64,000 bases of DNA from Serinus canaria (GCF_022539315.1 NC_066316.1:58901994-58965993), one strand, 5' to 3'; shown: positions 14,149 to 27,629, counted from the first letter of the stretch. The notes: generated by a model not told the origin, from the letters alone. Numbers and translations are program-made.

Positions 14149-17100
14149 GCCGTCGTGCCACTGGAGGTAACTCTGATTCCTTTGAAGTTCGGCAAAAAAA
14201 CCTTCAGAAACTCACCCTGGATTTCAGTGGAATCTGTGAAAGGTGAGATCAAAAACATCTAGAGAGATCCCTTACACCAAAGGGACTAATATAGAGTGTT
14301 GCTTTTGTAATTGCCACTTAATTAGACATGTAATGATTTCATGCCTGGAGAATTTGAAGGCACAACATAGCAAATACGCAGGCAAGCACACACCTTCTTT
14401 GCTCTCTTCTGCTAAAACTGCTTGTTCTGGCAGTATTTCTGAACAGCTGAAGGATTAATAGTCATTGATCTAGATTACTGAAAGAGAGGCACATATCTTT
14501 CAATATGATAATAATATGGGCTCACATCTAGCAAAGCACATATTCAGCAGCCAGATCTCAACTCCTTGGAGCAGCAGGACTTGCAATGCAGGGGGACAAA
14601 GGGCGTTTGGGAGACTGAAGAGTATTGTATGGAGCACAGGAGCATTTTGATGTCCTTGGATAAAAGCATAAAATACTTTCTAACACATAAAGGATAGGTC
14701 AAGGTGGGGTTAGTCTTGTTTCTCAAAAAGATGCCTTGTTACATTTTGATCTTGTAAAAACAACTTTTTTAATTCACAGGGTTTTCAGAATGCAAACTGT
14801 CACTCGTGCTTTCCTTATTGTGTTTTTCAGACTGAAACAGTGTCTTGTCTTGCTTTCTCCTTTCTGGATGAAACCCAGAATAACCTGCTAAGAATATGTT
14901 CATAATAACTAGGAAAGAAAAAAATCACAAAAACATGCTCAGTGACCTCCTGATCAACTTCCTGTGGAAGCTAGCAGGAAAAAGGTGAGAGATACAGGGA
15001 CATGGATGCTTTCCTTGCTCCAGGAGTTAGAAAGTAAGGTTGGGTTAGAAAATGCTGAAAGCCTCACAGGCAGCATCTCTGCTGAGGCTGGTGTCAGGAA
15101 AAGTCCCTGAGGCTGGAGCAGAGAAAGAGGGAAGCCAGTCTGGCTGGCTGCTTTTGTCTCCTTGCAACCTAATTGCACGGAAATGTTTTGGGAACACACA
15201 GCTGCCGTCACACATGGCGCTGGCCCATATCTGAAAGCAGACAGAAATGCCTGTTTAACCAACCCCAGGATTTCTGCGTGGCTGCAGGAAGATGTTCTTT
15301 TTCTAACACAGGCAGAGAAGCCCTTGGCAGTTTATCAATCCACAGCAGCCATCTGTTTCAATAAGGTCCATTTGCACCCAAGGACAGGTGGGACCCTAAA
15401 TCTGCATGGCAAAGATAATATTTCCTCTCTGTCTCCTAGGACAAAGAGCTGCCAAGTAACACTCTGCCATCAGCAGCTTTTTAATGAGAGGCAGTGATTG
15501 CTGGAGGTGTTTGGGAGTCCGGTTGACACATGGCCTCTTCTGTCCCCAAACCAGCAGCAGCTTTGCTCACCAGCAACACTTTGTTCTTTGGTACTACCTG
15601 CTGCCTTCTCCATTTGTTCGTGCTGACTCTACCCCAGAATCACTCTCACTCCATCAGCACTGTGCTGCCTGAAGTGCCAGGCACCCAGCAGCTCTATGGC
15701 ATCCTGCAGCCCCTCCATGGGCATGCTGCTCCCATCCACCCCTGTGCCTCGTCAGGGAGACACACCTGGCCCTTGACATCCCTTGCTCAGTGGTTCATCC
15801 TTTCAGGGAGAGGTTACTGAGCTCACATCACTTTATTTGGGTCTGTTTGTACTTTGCTTGTTTTGTATTATCCCCATCATCTTCCCACTAAGGCACTTTG
15901 GCAACAGTGCCCTTTTCCCAGAGCTCATCTGGGTAAAAGTGGGGAAGAAAACCATCTGGGATTGTGCTGGTGAAAAAGTGGCCCTGCTTTTCTCCAGCCT
16001 GCTAAGCCCACTGTGACTCAGGAGAGACAGAGCAGTAGCTGGCTGCATGCAAATTTAATTGTGAGGCTTTTAAATGGATTTAAATTGGTTTAGCTATTCC
16101 AAAGCAGCTTTCATATGTGTCTCTCAGCTGCAGAGTGTTTAGACCTCCATGGAGAATTTGACTTCTCACAAATTAGCTTTGTGGGTTTGTTTATGCAAGG
16201 ATCTAGGCATTTGGGGTGTTAGGGAAGATTTAAAACATTATTGGCTGCAAAGCAAAAGGACCTGGTTGTCAGCCCAGGGCAGAGGCAATAGCTGATCCAT
16301 CTGATAAGAATGGTTTATTCAAAATTAGATCTGTCACACTTCAGGCTCACCACAAAAAGTGCTTTCTCTGATCACATCACAAATTCAAGTTATCCTATGC
16401 TCTGGGAAAAAAACTATGCATAGAAACTAAGTACCTTTTACATGGAGGCAGAGAGCAATTAGATCACAGCCTGTCTCAAGATATCAAACCAGTTCAGAGC
16501 CTGAAAATTTTCCGTAATGCCAAGACCCGCAGGGAAAATGCCCTTCTTGAATTGCAGCCGCCGTTTAAGATGTGCACATGCTGTTCAGTCCCCTTAAATT
16601 GCAGTTTCACTCTGGCTGCTCCATTTTCTCCCCGGGATAGCATCTCACCAGATTTACCTGAGAGGATCAGGTTATCTGTGTGTAACTGCAGTAGCTTTTT
16701 CATACCAAGGCTGCTACTTACAGCCACACAGAGCCCGGTGGCTGCACTGACCTTTGGTACGATCAATATTGCTCACGACTGAGGCAGGACCTGTAATTGT
16801 GCCTGATGCCTTACAAACATAAACACATCGTTAGTGTCACAAGGAAGGACCATAGTTTAAAAAGCACTGTGCCAGGATAATAGCTGGAACAAGGCTAATG
16901 AGCTATTCAACTGTGATCAGTGAGAAGTGTAAGGATGTGGGGGAGTTTATTGATCTCAGCCTGGCAGAGCTCAAGCTAATGCCTCTCTCACCTGGTATTG
17001 GCAGCAATAAGAGCTCGTTCAACGATTGAAACAGCAATCACAAAGTCGAAAAAACGGAGCATTAAACAGCAGGCATTTTCCACCTCTGCTGTTTCTCATG

Positions 17101-18581
17101 CAATAAAACCTGGCTTTGCATGAAGGAGGCTGCATGAGAAGAGAAAGCAGTGTGGACAGAAACAGTGATGTCAAGAGATGCACTTTGCCCTGCATTTACA
17201 GCTGAGCAAATAGGTCAAAATTCTTGTGTTGCTTCAGTTCGTCAGGAGAGCCAGTTCACCAGTTCACCAGTGCTACCTGCTCTGCCCACACCACACCTGC
17301 ACTCACTCAGCAGAATGTGTTTCTCCATCTCCAACCCTGAGGCTCTGAGAAGGGCAAGAGGAAGAGGCTCAGTAGAAAACCTCTCCAATGGGAGGTGCTG
17401 AATCCAGATTACTTAGCCTGCCACAGCTCACAATGGTTGAAGAACTGAATCTGTTTTGAAATTTTTTGTTTTTGGAATAATCTTGATGTAAAAAAACTGC
17501 TTGGAGCACTGGTACTCCTTTGTTCTTCCCAATACCTTTTTCTGGAGCAGAACAATGTGTCCTGTTATGAGGCCTTTTCATCTTCTATCCAGAGTTCTAA
17601 GTATTTGTGGAGTTTACCTCTGGTTTCAGAGACATGCAGTTTTTCTCTGAATGTTGAACAAACTGTAGTGCACAATCGCCTACAAATTGCCATGAGATGG
17701 ATGTTGATTACAGTAAATAAGAACTGAAAAGATTATACAGAAGGAACTTGAAAGCAACTAAAATGAAGCTCATTTATGTTTTCTCAGCCTGCCTTTGGTT
17801 GCTTTGTTGAGTATACACTACATTTTATATCCTGATTGAAATTCAAATTACTTTCTATGTGGGAAAGTTTATTGAGAATTCAGGATACCCTTGATCTGCA
17901 GCTTTGGGGATCTTGTATTTAAAATGTGGTACTTAGCCAAAAGGCAGGTTGTCCTGCCAAGCAACCTGACCTGAGGAAGCAAAGGGAAAGAACTTCACAG
18001 AAGGGAAACCTTCACTACAGGGTTTGGGCAGAGTCAGACCCTTGCCCCCACCCCATCTGTCCCTTCACAAAAATCTCTGTTAGCACTGCTGGAATAGACG
18101 AGGCAGGCACTACAGCAAGGGAGTCTGAGGGAAAGGCACAAGAAATTAGCCCCCCGTTCAGCATATGTAACTCTGCAGGGGTCCTATCTGCAATTAGCCC
18201 TTTTATAGCACTGCCACTCCAGCACAGCAGGGCCAGCCCATGAACCAAGAGCCATTCAGACTTTTTTTCTCAGCTGCTTGCTGTGAAATTGCAGTGACAT
18301 AGAAAGAGGGAAATAAATGTCTGGTGTCACTGATGAAAGCAATGAGATGCATCTTCAAATAAGAATGAAATTTTATGCTTCCAAAGGAGAGCAAGCAAGA
18401 CATAAAAAAATCAATGTCTCCCACCACCGGATCCCACTTCAGTGGTGAGGGATGTCTGGAATAAGTGGATGCTCTTTAATATTTTCAGTGCCATATGTGA
18501 AAGAAGAGAAAGCCCAGTAGCACTTTGCTCCATGTCACACTCCCAGTTAGCAGCAGGGAAAAGTAAAGTTCTCCCTGGCTT

Positions 18582-19007
18582 CTGAAGAGGGTCTGGAACA
18601 CAAGACTGAAGAGCTTCTGAGAGAGTTGGGATTGTTGGGACTGAAGATAAGGAGCGTGAGGGGAGACTTTATTACTCTCTACAACTACCTGAAAGGAGGT
18701 TGTATCCAGGTAGGGGTCTGCCTCTTTTCCCAAAAAACAGGTGATAGTGTCAGAAGAAATGGCCCCAAGCTGTGCTGGGGAAGGTGTGGATTGGGTATTA
18801 CAGAAATATCACCACTAAAAGGGTTGTCAAGCCCTGGGACAGGCTACCCAGGGAAGGGTTGAGTCACCAGCCTTGGAGCTGTTTAAAAGCTGTGTAGCTG
18901 TGGCACATAGGAACATGGTTTAGTGTTGGATTTGGCAGTTCTGGGTTAACAGTTGGACTCGATAATCTTAAAGGACTTTGCCAACCTAAAGAATTCTGCA
19001 ATTCCAT
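18582..19007 (+). mobile_element. CR1 LINE, 3'-end fragment
   Basis: This is a 5'-truncated chicken-repeat-1 retrotransposon. Recognisable pieces in order are GAGGGTCTGGAACACAAG, TCTCTACAACTACCTGAAAG, GAGGTTGTATCCAGGT, CAAGCCCTGGGACAGGCTAC, GTTGAGTCACCAGCC, and the 3' end GTTGGACTCGATAATC with CCAACCTAAAGAATTCTG. It covers the end of the reverse-transcriptase frame and the 3' UTR, but the frame is broken and not functional. An A- and C-rich tract follows at about 19050-19082. Confidence 0.93.
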
Positions 19008-21286
19008 ATTTTTTCCCATGGCTTGTTGGCAGTGTTCTCCATGTGAAGCAGACCAAAAAAAACCAAAACCAACCAACACCAACATTTTTCACAGGTACTT
19101 GTCTAATTGTCTTCCTGTCTCTAGAAAACACTTCCAGCTAAACCTACACAGCAGATGCAGAAGCAACACCATGATTAGAGAGAGGTGGTGAGAGACTCAA
19201 TCTGCTTAATTCAATACTTTTCATTTGCTGAAAAAATATTTTTTTCTGCTTCCACTCTTCGATTTTAAATGGTTGATGCAATAAATGAGCAGTAATTAGA
19301 CTCTGTAGGTTTTCATTCTTCAGCAGTCCCTAACCAGCCACATAGCACACTGCACAACCAGCCTGGTCCTCAGGTGCTAGGGGAGGTCACTCTTCTGGGG
19401 CACACTGCATCCTTACCACATGGGCTGCAGTGCCTTCCCTTCTGGAAGAGGGCACACCACAGAGGCTGCCTCTCCAGGGCCAGAGCAGGGCTTTCTTCTT
19501 GTCAGAATTCACAGTGGTGTCCCCTGTCCCTGTTGAGGAGATGGAGCTTTCCAGCTATAGCAGCTCCCCCTGGGGCCCTGCTCTCTTTCTACCTCCTCGT
19601 CCTTCTCATTCACAGCTGTCTCCAGCCACCTTGATGATGAGCAAAATTACTGAAAATGTGGGAAAATGTAAATCTGTAGTGGACATCCTCGAGCAAAAAG
19701 GCCTCTGAGAGCTGTAGATGTGACTTGACAATTGTTAATTCTCTGTACTGAAAACTCAAATTTAAAGTGAAGGGTTTTAAAAGAGCTTTTGGTGAAGATT
19801 TTCAGGTTGGCCTGAGCCATTTATTTTTCTTTTTGGATCATGATAAAGGCAACAGTAATCTGGTGAATATGAGTAATCCTGATTCAGACTCCAGTAGAAA
19901 TGAACCAGGTCATAAAGCTGGAGATGCCTGATTAGAGATATTCTTGCCCTTTTTCTGAAAGTGAATAGACCTTCATGTATATGAATTAGGGGTTTGGGGG
20001 AAGTTTTGAGGGTTTTTTGGGGAATTTTTTTTTTGGTTTTTGTTAGTTGGTTGGTGTTTGGTTTGGTTTGGTTGTTTTTTTGTATGATCATTTTCCCATG
20101 GTGCCCTGGAAACCTGCAGTTTGTGAAGAAATGACCTTTGTCCCTTAAGTAAGAAGATCCTTTTTCTGTCTCAGTCACAGCTGTGATTCTTTCCCTGCTA
20201 CTCCTGCTGTCAGCGTCCTCTTCCAGCATACCTGGATGTTCCAAACTCCTGCCTAGTACATGCCCTTCTCTCTTGGGCATTTCTGCTGTTAAAGGGCAGC
20301 AAAGGCTGCACTACCCAGCAGTAATGGCACTGCAAGTGCTGGGCAGCTGCTGCTGGTCCCCACCACAGCCAGTGCTAGAGAAAAAGCAATGCTGTAGCTC
20401 GGGCTTCTCTTGTGCCACCACGGGCCACGTGGGAGGATGAAGTGATGCAGTGGCACAAGGGGCTGGTGCAGCTGAGAGCCCCAGGCCTGCAGTGTGCAGA
20501 GGAACAGGGGTAACACAACCAGACAGGTCTGTCCTGGGAAACACAACCTCGGGTTCATGTTCCAGCAGCGCCTTGGCAGAGTGCACTGAATAAAGGTCAC
20601 AGAAATATCTAATAGAAAAGCAGGCTGGTTCTGGGCACAGGGAGAATGGACAAACACAGAGGAATCTTTGAAAAGAAGGAAAATATGATGGATAGGAGCA
20701 CTCTTTGAGTGATAAATGTGACCACCCTTCTAGCCAAGATGTACAAGTAGTGAGGATTTCAACCCAGATGGACAGAGCTGTGCAGCAGTGCTTTCTTGTG
20801 CTGCATCAATGAACTGGCAAGGCATCAGCTGGAGTCAGTCTGTGATAGCAAGGCCAGACCACCCCTGGCTACAGCAGCCACCCTCTCATAAAAGGGCTCT
20901 TTCCACATTTTTTGCTTAAGTGATCAGGCTGTAATGCTAATAAATACCATCTGAGTACTGCTTTGTGAATTTAAGAGTTTTCAGGCATTAGAAAGAAAGA
21001 TCCACCCATTCTGCAGGGTCTGTGAGAAACCTAGTGTGCATTGGAAGAGGTATGTATTTCATGTAAATAAATGGCATATTCAGAACTTAGGAGTCCCACA
21101 CACCATTTGGTTTTGCAAAATCATAACTAATATACTAACAAAATATTCCTGATATATGAATATGGGTGACTGATGGGAAAGGTTCAGGATCTCATAATCC
21201 TCAGGTCAGAGCACAGATCTGCATTTTAACTAGAAGTCTTCAGAAAGTAGTATTTGGAAATGTCCTCCAGTTTTTGGAAACCTTAA
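19008..21286. other. Intergenic sequence between two CR1 copies
   Basis: It contains an A/C-rich tract just after the first CR1 (about 19050-19082), a GC-richer pocket at 20180-20600 and the G/T-rich tract listed separately. Open frames on both strands overlap heavily and none is recognisable. I see no gene. Confidence 0.6.
19988..20082 (+). repeat. G/T-rich low-complexity tract with G-runs
   Basis: The tract opens with four G-runs of 4, 5, 3 and 4 (19989-20022) separated by T-rich loops of 3, 9 and 6 bases. It continues as T-runs and (GGTTT)n-like sequence. It has no coding meaning, although a long minus-strand frame passes through it. Confidence 0.85.
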
Positions 21287-21565
21287 TTGGTAACGAGTGA
21301 CAGGACAACAGGAAACGGCCCCAAGTTGTGCAGGGAGGGTTTAGATTGGACATTAGGAAAAATTTCTTCACTGAAAGGGAGGTCAGGCATTGGGAAGACT
21401 AATCTGGGAAATGGTTGAGTCACCAGCCCCAGAGATATTTAAAAGACATTTAGATGTGGCACTTGGGAACATAATTCAGTGGTGGACTTGGCAGTGCTGG
21501 GTTAACGCTTGGATTCGATAATTTTAGAGGTCCTTTCCAAACTTAGCAATTCTATGATTCTGTGA
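21287..21565 (+). mobile_element. CR1 LINE, 3'-end fragment
   Basis: This is a second 5'-truncated CR1 in plus orientation. Diagnostic pieces are GACAGGACAACAGGAAACGG, TTTAGATTGGACATTAGG, AAATTTCTTCACTGAAAGGG, GACTTGGCAGTGCTGGGTTA and GGATTCGATAATTTTAGAGG. It ends in the CR1-typical octamer-like repeat TTCTATGATTCTGTGATC. It is more intact at its 3' end than the copy at 18.6 kb, and the two clearly share a subfamily-level layout. Confidence 0.93.
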
Positions 21566-21860
21566 TCAGTGAGCTGTTAGCTCACCCACGATTATTCAGA
21601 TAAGGATTTCTTCATACATTACTTTTATGCTAGTTCTGCTATCCTGTAGGCACACAGCTTGTGGAAATTGGGAGTGGGGCTGCAGCCAAGCCACATCCCC
21701 AATGGGCTACAGCTGTGACCAGCATTGACAGCGAGGAGCTATGGAGTGCCCAGGTGTGCTGACCAATCACCAAAGGGAACAGAGGGCACACAGGTGCAAT
21801 GCAGGAGCAATGAGGGCTACAAAAGGTTGGGCTGAAGAACAAGAAAGGGCAGATGCTTGC

Positions 21861-21987
21861 AGCCTTCTGAGGTGATGTGGTGGTACTCTGTATGGGCAGA
21901 CACATGAAGCCTTCTGATGAGGTATGGTGTTACTCTGTGTGGGTTGAAGCTTCCTGAAATTGTATGCTGGTGTTCTTTGTATCATGG
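21861..21987 (+). repeat. Degenerate tandem repeat, three units of about 40-47 bp
   Basis: Three successive units begin AGCCTTCTGAGGTGATG (21861), AGCCTTCTGATGAGGTATGG (21908) and AGCTTCCTGAAATTGTATG (21948). Each continues with a variant of GGTGTTACTCTGTGTGGG. Units are 47, 40 and 40 bases, and the third is the most diverged. The array lies about 300 bp downstream of a CR1 copy. I do not recognise the repeat family. Confidence 0.8.
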
Positions 21988-24214
21988 CTGTCCCACCTGC
22001 AGTGCTATCACACACCATTGTTCTTGTTACTGCTTTGAGGAAGTATGGAGGAGACTTTTTCAGTCTGAAGATTTAATTTTTTGTTCTGCACAGTATTTGG
22101 TGAGAAGACAAATGGTCTTTGTGTTTAAGTCTCAAGAGCCCACTGCATACTGTGGTTGTGGTATGACTGCATCTTTGCAACACATTCCCAGAGTGTCCAG
22201 GGAAAAAGACTTATTTCATATATGGGAGGGTGACATGGCATTGGGGCTGACTTAACTGGGGGTAACAAGCCCATGATGGTGGGCAGTGCCCCCAAAATTT
22301 TCAACAGCAAGCACAAATGAATTTTCTTACTTGGGTAGATGAAAGCTTTGCCACCCAAACTTGGGGTCTTGGCCCCATATCACTGCTTGCTTTATGTCAC
22401 AGCCAGTCATGGGTACTCTTCTCAAGAAAAAGATGTTCCTTGGCTCCCAAGCTGAGACATTCCAACACACTCAGCTACCACAGCCTCCTCAGAGCTACCA
22501 CCAAGATGGTTTTCTTTACAATAGGAGCCCCTGAATTAGTAACAGCAGGAATCCTGTCAGAGCAAACTCTTTTAATTGATATGTTTATGGTGCCATAATG
22601 ATGGCAGTAAGGCAGAAATAATCTGACCTATCCTTGACTAATTCAATCATATGAAGCCTTTAGAAAACTGATCCAACTGATCTAATCCTGCTGTGGGAGT
22701 AGACTAATGAACCATCAGATCTTTCTGCATCTCTTTTCCCCCTACTCCCAGTGTCTAACAGGGATGCTGGATCTGGCTTTTTGTTCCTGTTCCTGGCACC
22801 CCCTCTATGCTTACCAGGACAGCAGGCATCTGCTCTGCCTGCTGGATACAGGGACTCCGGCATGTCTCTTCTCCAGCATTTGAGCCTTACACACTTTTCA
22901 GAGGCACAGAAATTATTTACCTGGAAGAATGGGCAACATAGTTGGATATCTTCAATAGCAGGATTTCTCTGAGAAAGTTCCAAGCATTTTCTCTGCCCTT
23001 GGTGTCAGCTACTCACAAAAAAGAGTTGGGGGCACTCCTGGAAAAATACATTTTCCTTTCACATTCAGGATAGAAGCATGTTAGTGAATATTCACAAAAA
23101 TATGACTGCTGTGTCTTTGGGTTGTGTTTTACTCATAACAACTGAAAAAGCTTCCCTCCCTGAATATACATTCTGTAAGACAGTTGCATGTGCTACTCAC
23201 CTGTACAGTTGTGTGGTCATTGGGCAAGCCTTGCATAGATTGTCTAATATGTAAAATAGAGCGGGGAAACAAATCCAAAGGAATACATTTACACAGTGTC
23301 CCTGTAACTTAATCATGCTTGCAATATCTTTCTTCCAATGCCTGAAGCAATGGTTTGGTGTAACAGATATGTGCATGTTCAAAGATCTGCTTCTCCTTTG
23401 AAGTTATGAGGAAATATGTCCTCAAAATGTATTAATTGAGTTGTAAAAAGGCTGATTGACTTTTACTGCCAACAGGATCTCTTCATTTTGTCAGTCCTCA
23501 CATTTAGGTCCAATTTCTTATTATCAAATAAACAGGCTGAATTAATTTATGATGAAATAACACATGCTGGTTTAGATCTCTGCATTAAAGCAAAACCCCC
23601 TCAACATCAGTCCAGAGCAAAGACTGAAACAAAACTGAGACAGCGTACTGAGGTTTTGTGTTAATGGATGAATACATATCTTATTCATCTGTGTGTTCTG
23701 GGCTGATAGGACACAAACAGTCTCTGTGACTGAACAAATGAGCCATAAGATGGAATTTGTTTGCATGCTGTGCTGGACATGCCCCAGGTTTGGTAAGGCT
23801 CAAGTCCTCAGAGTGGTCTGTGTCTGTAAGCACACACCTCCCTGTGTGCTCTGGTGGGTGATATCCATTAGCTATAAATAATCTTACTATTTTTAAACTA
23901 TCTTTTGCTTTAAAAGAAAATGGATGATAAATAGCAGTAGCATCACTTCTGCTTGGTCTACCATGCACTGGCTGTGTTGCTCAAAGGGACACAAATGTCA
24001 CTGATGGCACGCAATAAGATGAGTGATCTTAAAATTCCTGTCTCTTGTTGATGTTTCCACCTCATATAAAAAACTAGAGGGACTTGCTAAAAAAAAATGG
24101 GTACAAATATCTGTGAATCCCATTGACAACTAATCAACCATTTCATTTCTGTGAATAATTAAAAACCCCTGCATGTTTATTCCATGTTTTGTTCTATACT
24201 TGGAAATATTTCAA

Positions 24215-24252
24215 GTGTCCTATTAGGATGCCTGTGTCCTATTAGGATGTCA
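24215..24252 (+). repeat. 19-bp tandem duplication
   Basis: GTGTCCTATTAGGATGCCT is followed directly by GTGTCCTATTAGGATGTCA. The first sixteen bases are identical, so the duplication looks recent. Confidence 0.9.
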
Positions 24253-26972
24253 CTAGTAACTCCTAAGGAAGTTAAGAAAATTCAGGGAATAAATTAAAAG
24301 CAGTAGATACAATCCACATCCCAAAAGAGTTTGTTGAGAAGGCGTTTCTGTATTAAGAGAAGTTTCAGATGCTGTGGAACTGTGATAATATAGTGGCAAT
24401 AGTCTTAAAAATAATATCATTGTGAGTAATGCAGTGCAATATATATAGACCAGCCTGCCACAAATCCTAGGAAAAGTAATAATTAAAAATAAAAATGGAG
24501 AATCACTTCTGATAGGATTTGTTCAGTTCATTTCAGTTACCAGGTGATAACTGTGGTACTAATAGTGGCATGATTGCAGCATGAATGTATCTTTCCAAGT
24601 GGAAAATAAAAGATATAAAAAGCTTCCTTAAGCTATCAGAGGGAAAAAAAAAAGGAAAAAAAAACCTTCCTGGAATGCAAATCCAGAGAAATCCAATCAG
24701 CAATTAGGATCATATTCTTACCACCAAGAGCGCTTAGAGGGACAAGCTGCTTACAGAAATGAAGAAATCTCTTGTTTTCCAGAGAAAGCTGAATGCATTT
24801 GTAGGAGAACAGGGCAGGAACCCACAGTGCATGCTGGCCATGCAAAATGAGTTTGACTGCGTGGGGCAGGGAGACAGAGCCACTGACAGCAGCCCTGTCA
24901 CAGCACACTGCTGGGCAGAGGCAAGACCCCCCCACTCTCTGGAGAGAGGAAAATCCCTGCTCCCTAAAATCTGATCTGCTGCCTTTCAGCATTGGTGCTT
25001 TAGTCCAGGTGGGGGTTTAAACATAAAAGCTTTGAGATGTCTGACATGTGCTATTTTGGTGGTCTGCAGCCTGCTTCAGGTAAACCATTTCCCTTTTCTC
25101 AGGGGCTGTGCACCCAAAGGCAGGGCATGGACATCCTGGTACTCCTGTCACCTACAACTGCCCAGGTGCCAGATTCATGTACCCCAGAGGTCCATGCAAA
25201 ACTGAACTGTCTGGGTGATCCTTCCAGCATGTCAGTGAGGCAGGACTGGATGCACTGAGTATTCTGGGTTTGTTTTCACTTGGTTACGAGCCATTTTCTG
25301 TAATTGTCCAGGGATTTAATTTAATGCAGTGAATCTGAAACCTAGACAATGCCTATGATTCTCTGCTCTTCTCTCCAGCACATAATACTTGCTGGCTTTG
25401 ATCTCTTGCAGCAGGTTTTAAATCTGCTACAATTTGTTGGGAATGGCTTCTGTAAGGGTCCTTTTTATCCATCCATTACCTGTATGCATGCTGCTCTGCC
25501 TCAGTTCAGCACTCCTGCAAAGCCAGTGCTTGCATGCAGTAACTGCAGCATTGTGCTGTCACTGCTGATTCAGCCTGTGTGAAAGCACCTCATTTCCAAG
25601 CTGCCCTTTAGCTCTGGCTCTTCAAAATGTGATGATTTGGTTCTTTGCTTGTTTGGTTCTGGCTTTGTCATCCCACTTCTGACAGGCTGCCTTGTGCTCA
25701 GGATGGAAGTGGGAAAGCACAACTTTCACAGTCTGTAGCTCCTGGGTGTCCAATGGCACTTTACCCCAGAGTCCAGGGGTTCATCCCATGCCAAATGAGC
25801 TGTGGTGATTTTTTTCTGCCTTGCCTTGGCCAGCCCTCATCCACAGGGGATTTGAGCTCCTGTTTTGTAGAGTGAAGTGAGGACAAAAGAAAGCCAAGGA
25901 GCCCTGAGCAGCCCAGCTCTGGGCAGGGGAGCTGAAGGAAAGGGTTTGTTCTGCAGAAACCTGAACTCTCCAAGCAGCAAGGATCATGCTGCTTTTCCTC
26001 AGGATGTAATTAAATCTTACTCATTTGTCCAAGCTATAGAGGATTGCATTTGTTTTAAAGATTGGAAATGCAGAGGACTGTGGCTGTACCCTGTCCTTTT
26101 TGCTGCCATCATCTGGATGCCTTTAAGTATGCCTAGGAGCAACACCCAGGGCCCCAGAGACCACCAAGTGCTTGTGTTCTTGGGCACTACAGGAATGTCA
26201 TTTTAAATGATAGATGGCACAAAGGGGCTCTGCAGGGAGGTGGTGAGTCTGCAACATGGGGCAGGGCTGGAGGGCCCTCAGCCAGCTCAGGAATTGCTGT
26301 GGCTCATGAGACACTCAACTTCCCTGAAGGAAGATGAAGAACTTGTCCCAAGACCAGCTCAGTGACTTTGTTCCCACAGGCAAGAGCTTTGCACCATATT
26401 AAGCCATTTCTGACCAAGTCTGTGTTGAAATGGGGTGTCCCAGCCAGGGGAAAGGGTCTCCTGCCTACAGGAAGCTTACTGCCCTCCCAACATGGTGTCA
26501 AACCCCAGTGAGTGGGCAGGGAAAGGAGATGTCCATCAGAGCTGGGTTCAGGGTAAGGATGTACCCCAAGCAGCCCAGGTTGTTCTCTTGTGTCACTGGG
26601 GCAAAGCTGAACCAAAAGGGGCAGGTGCTGGTCTGCCTTCCCTGGGGCTTTCCCTGTTTCCAACCTTGCTCTGGTAACTCCTCCTCCTTTTCCCCACCAA
26701 GTGCTCAGCCCTCATCACTGTCTGAGATGCAGCAGGACTCTGTAGCTCTGTGCCACGCAGTTTGTCCCAAGCTTTGCCACTGATGGCAGCAGGGAGAGGG
26801 TTTTTTCTGTGGCAGGAGGGAGCCTGGGGCCCCTGCATGTGCTCACAGGTGGACAAAACCCATCTCTGCCTGAACCACAACAGGTGGTAGGGATGAGGAA
26901 AAAGAAGTCCATGGAAACAAACCTCATGGACAAATGTGAAGTTCTGGGAAGTGGTGAGCAACAGCCAGAAAC

Positions 26973-26989
26973 AAAAAAAAAAAAAAAAA
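26973..26989 (+). repeat. Poly-A tract (17)
   Basis: This is a homopolymer of 17 A. No retroposed gene body or target-site duplication was recognised around it. Confidence 0.95.
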
Positions 26990-27629
26990 TGGACAGTTTC
27001 CAATATTGATATTTACCCTCAGGGATATATTACATGACATTGGGGTTTCCATGCTGGATCATGGGACTTCAGCAGGAGGATTTCCCTGCTGGAGATTGAA
27101 TCAGAAATTCAGCTGACATTTTCCAGTAGCATCAAGAAAGGTCTCTGCAACGGAGACCTTCACTATCAGAGCTTTTTCATGTCTGTTCTATTACTTTTCA
27201 GTGTTACTTTTCAGATTAAAAGAAAGTTGGTAATTATTTAACTTTCAATATCTGATCTTTCATACCATAAGTCAATGCCCATGCTTTATTCCTATTTTTG
27301 CTTACAAATCACATGGCTGAGTCATTCTGGCAGAAGGATTAAGCACTGATGAAGTGGCATGCTGCCACTTCCAATGACTTTAGTCCTGTTCTGTGTAGGC
27401 TGGGGAACATGAAAACACAGACCTGGAAATTCAGCGTGGTTTTTCTTGACTAGCAAACTCATCTGGCCTCTGTCCCTAAGGTTTAGTGCCCCTCTCAAAT
27501 TACGTGTTGTGAGACCTCACAGCTGGTCACTGCTCCAGTAACTCACCTAAAGACCCTTGAATGCAAGAATAAACAATTTAAAATTAATGCATTTGAAAGA
27601 CATGGCATGAATTTGTTAGGATTTATTGT

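Larger units (their letters stand above)
5959..18581. other. Intergenic sequence, no gene recognised
   Basis: This is unique sequence with frames up to about 164 codons (9043-9537, plus). None has a recognisable domain, a supporting splice context or a family resemblance. Two stretches with slightly more CpG and homeodomain-like AT motifs (13840-14060 and 16480-16850) are noted as possible conserved non-coding elements. A two-unit CCCTAA motif at about 6838-6848 is too short to be a telomeric relic. Confidence 0.55.

Noticed and set aside
19777..20280. 167-codon minus-strand frame with ATG
   Set aside because: It runs straight through the G/T-rich low-complexity tract, which supplies its Lys/Thr/Pro/Asn-rich middle. 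No domain or family likeness.
26304..27003. Cluster of overlapping frames on both strands
   Set aside because: All arise from local GC richness that depletes stop codons. None is recognisable and they exclude each other.
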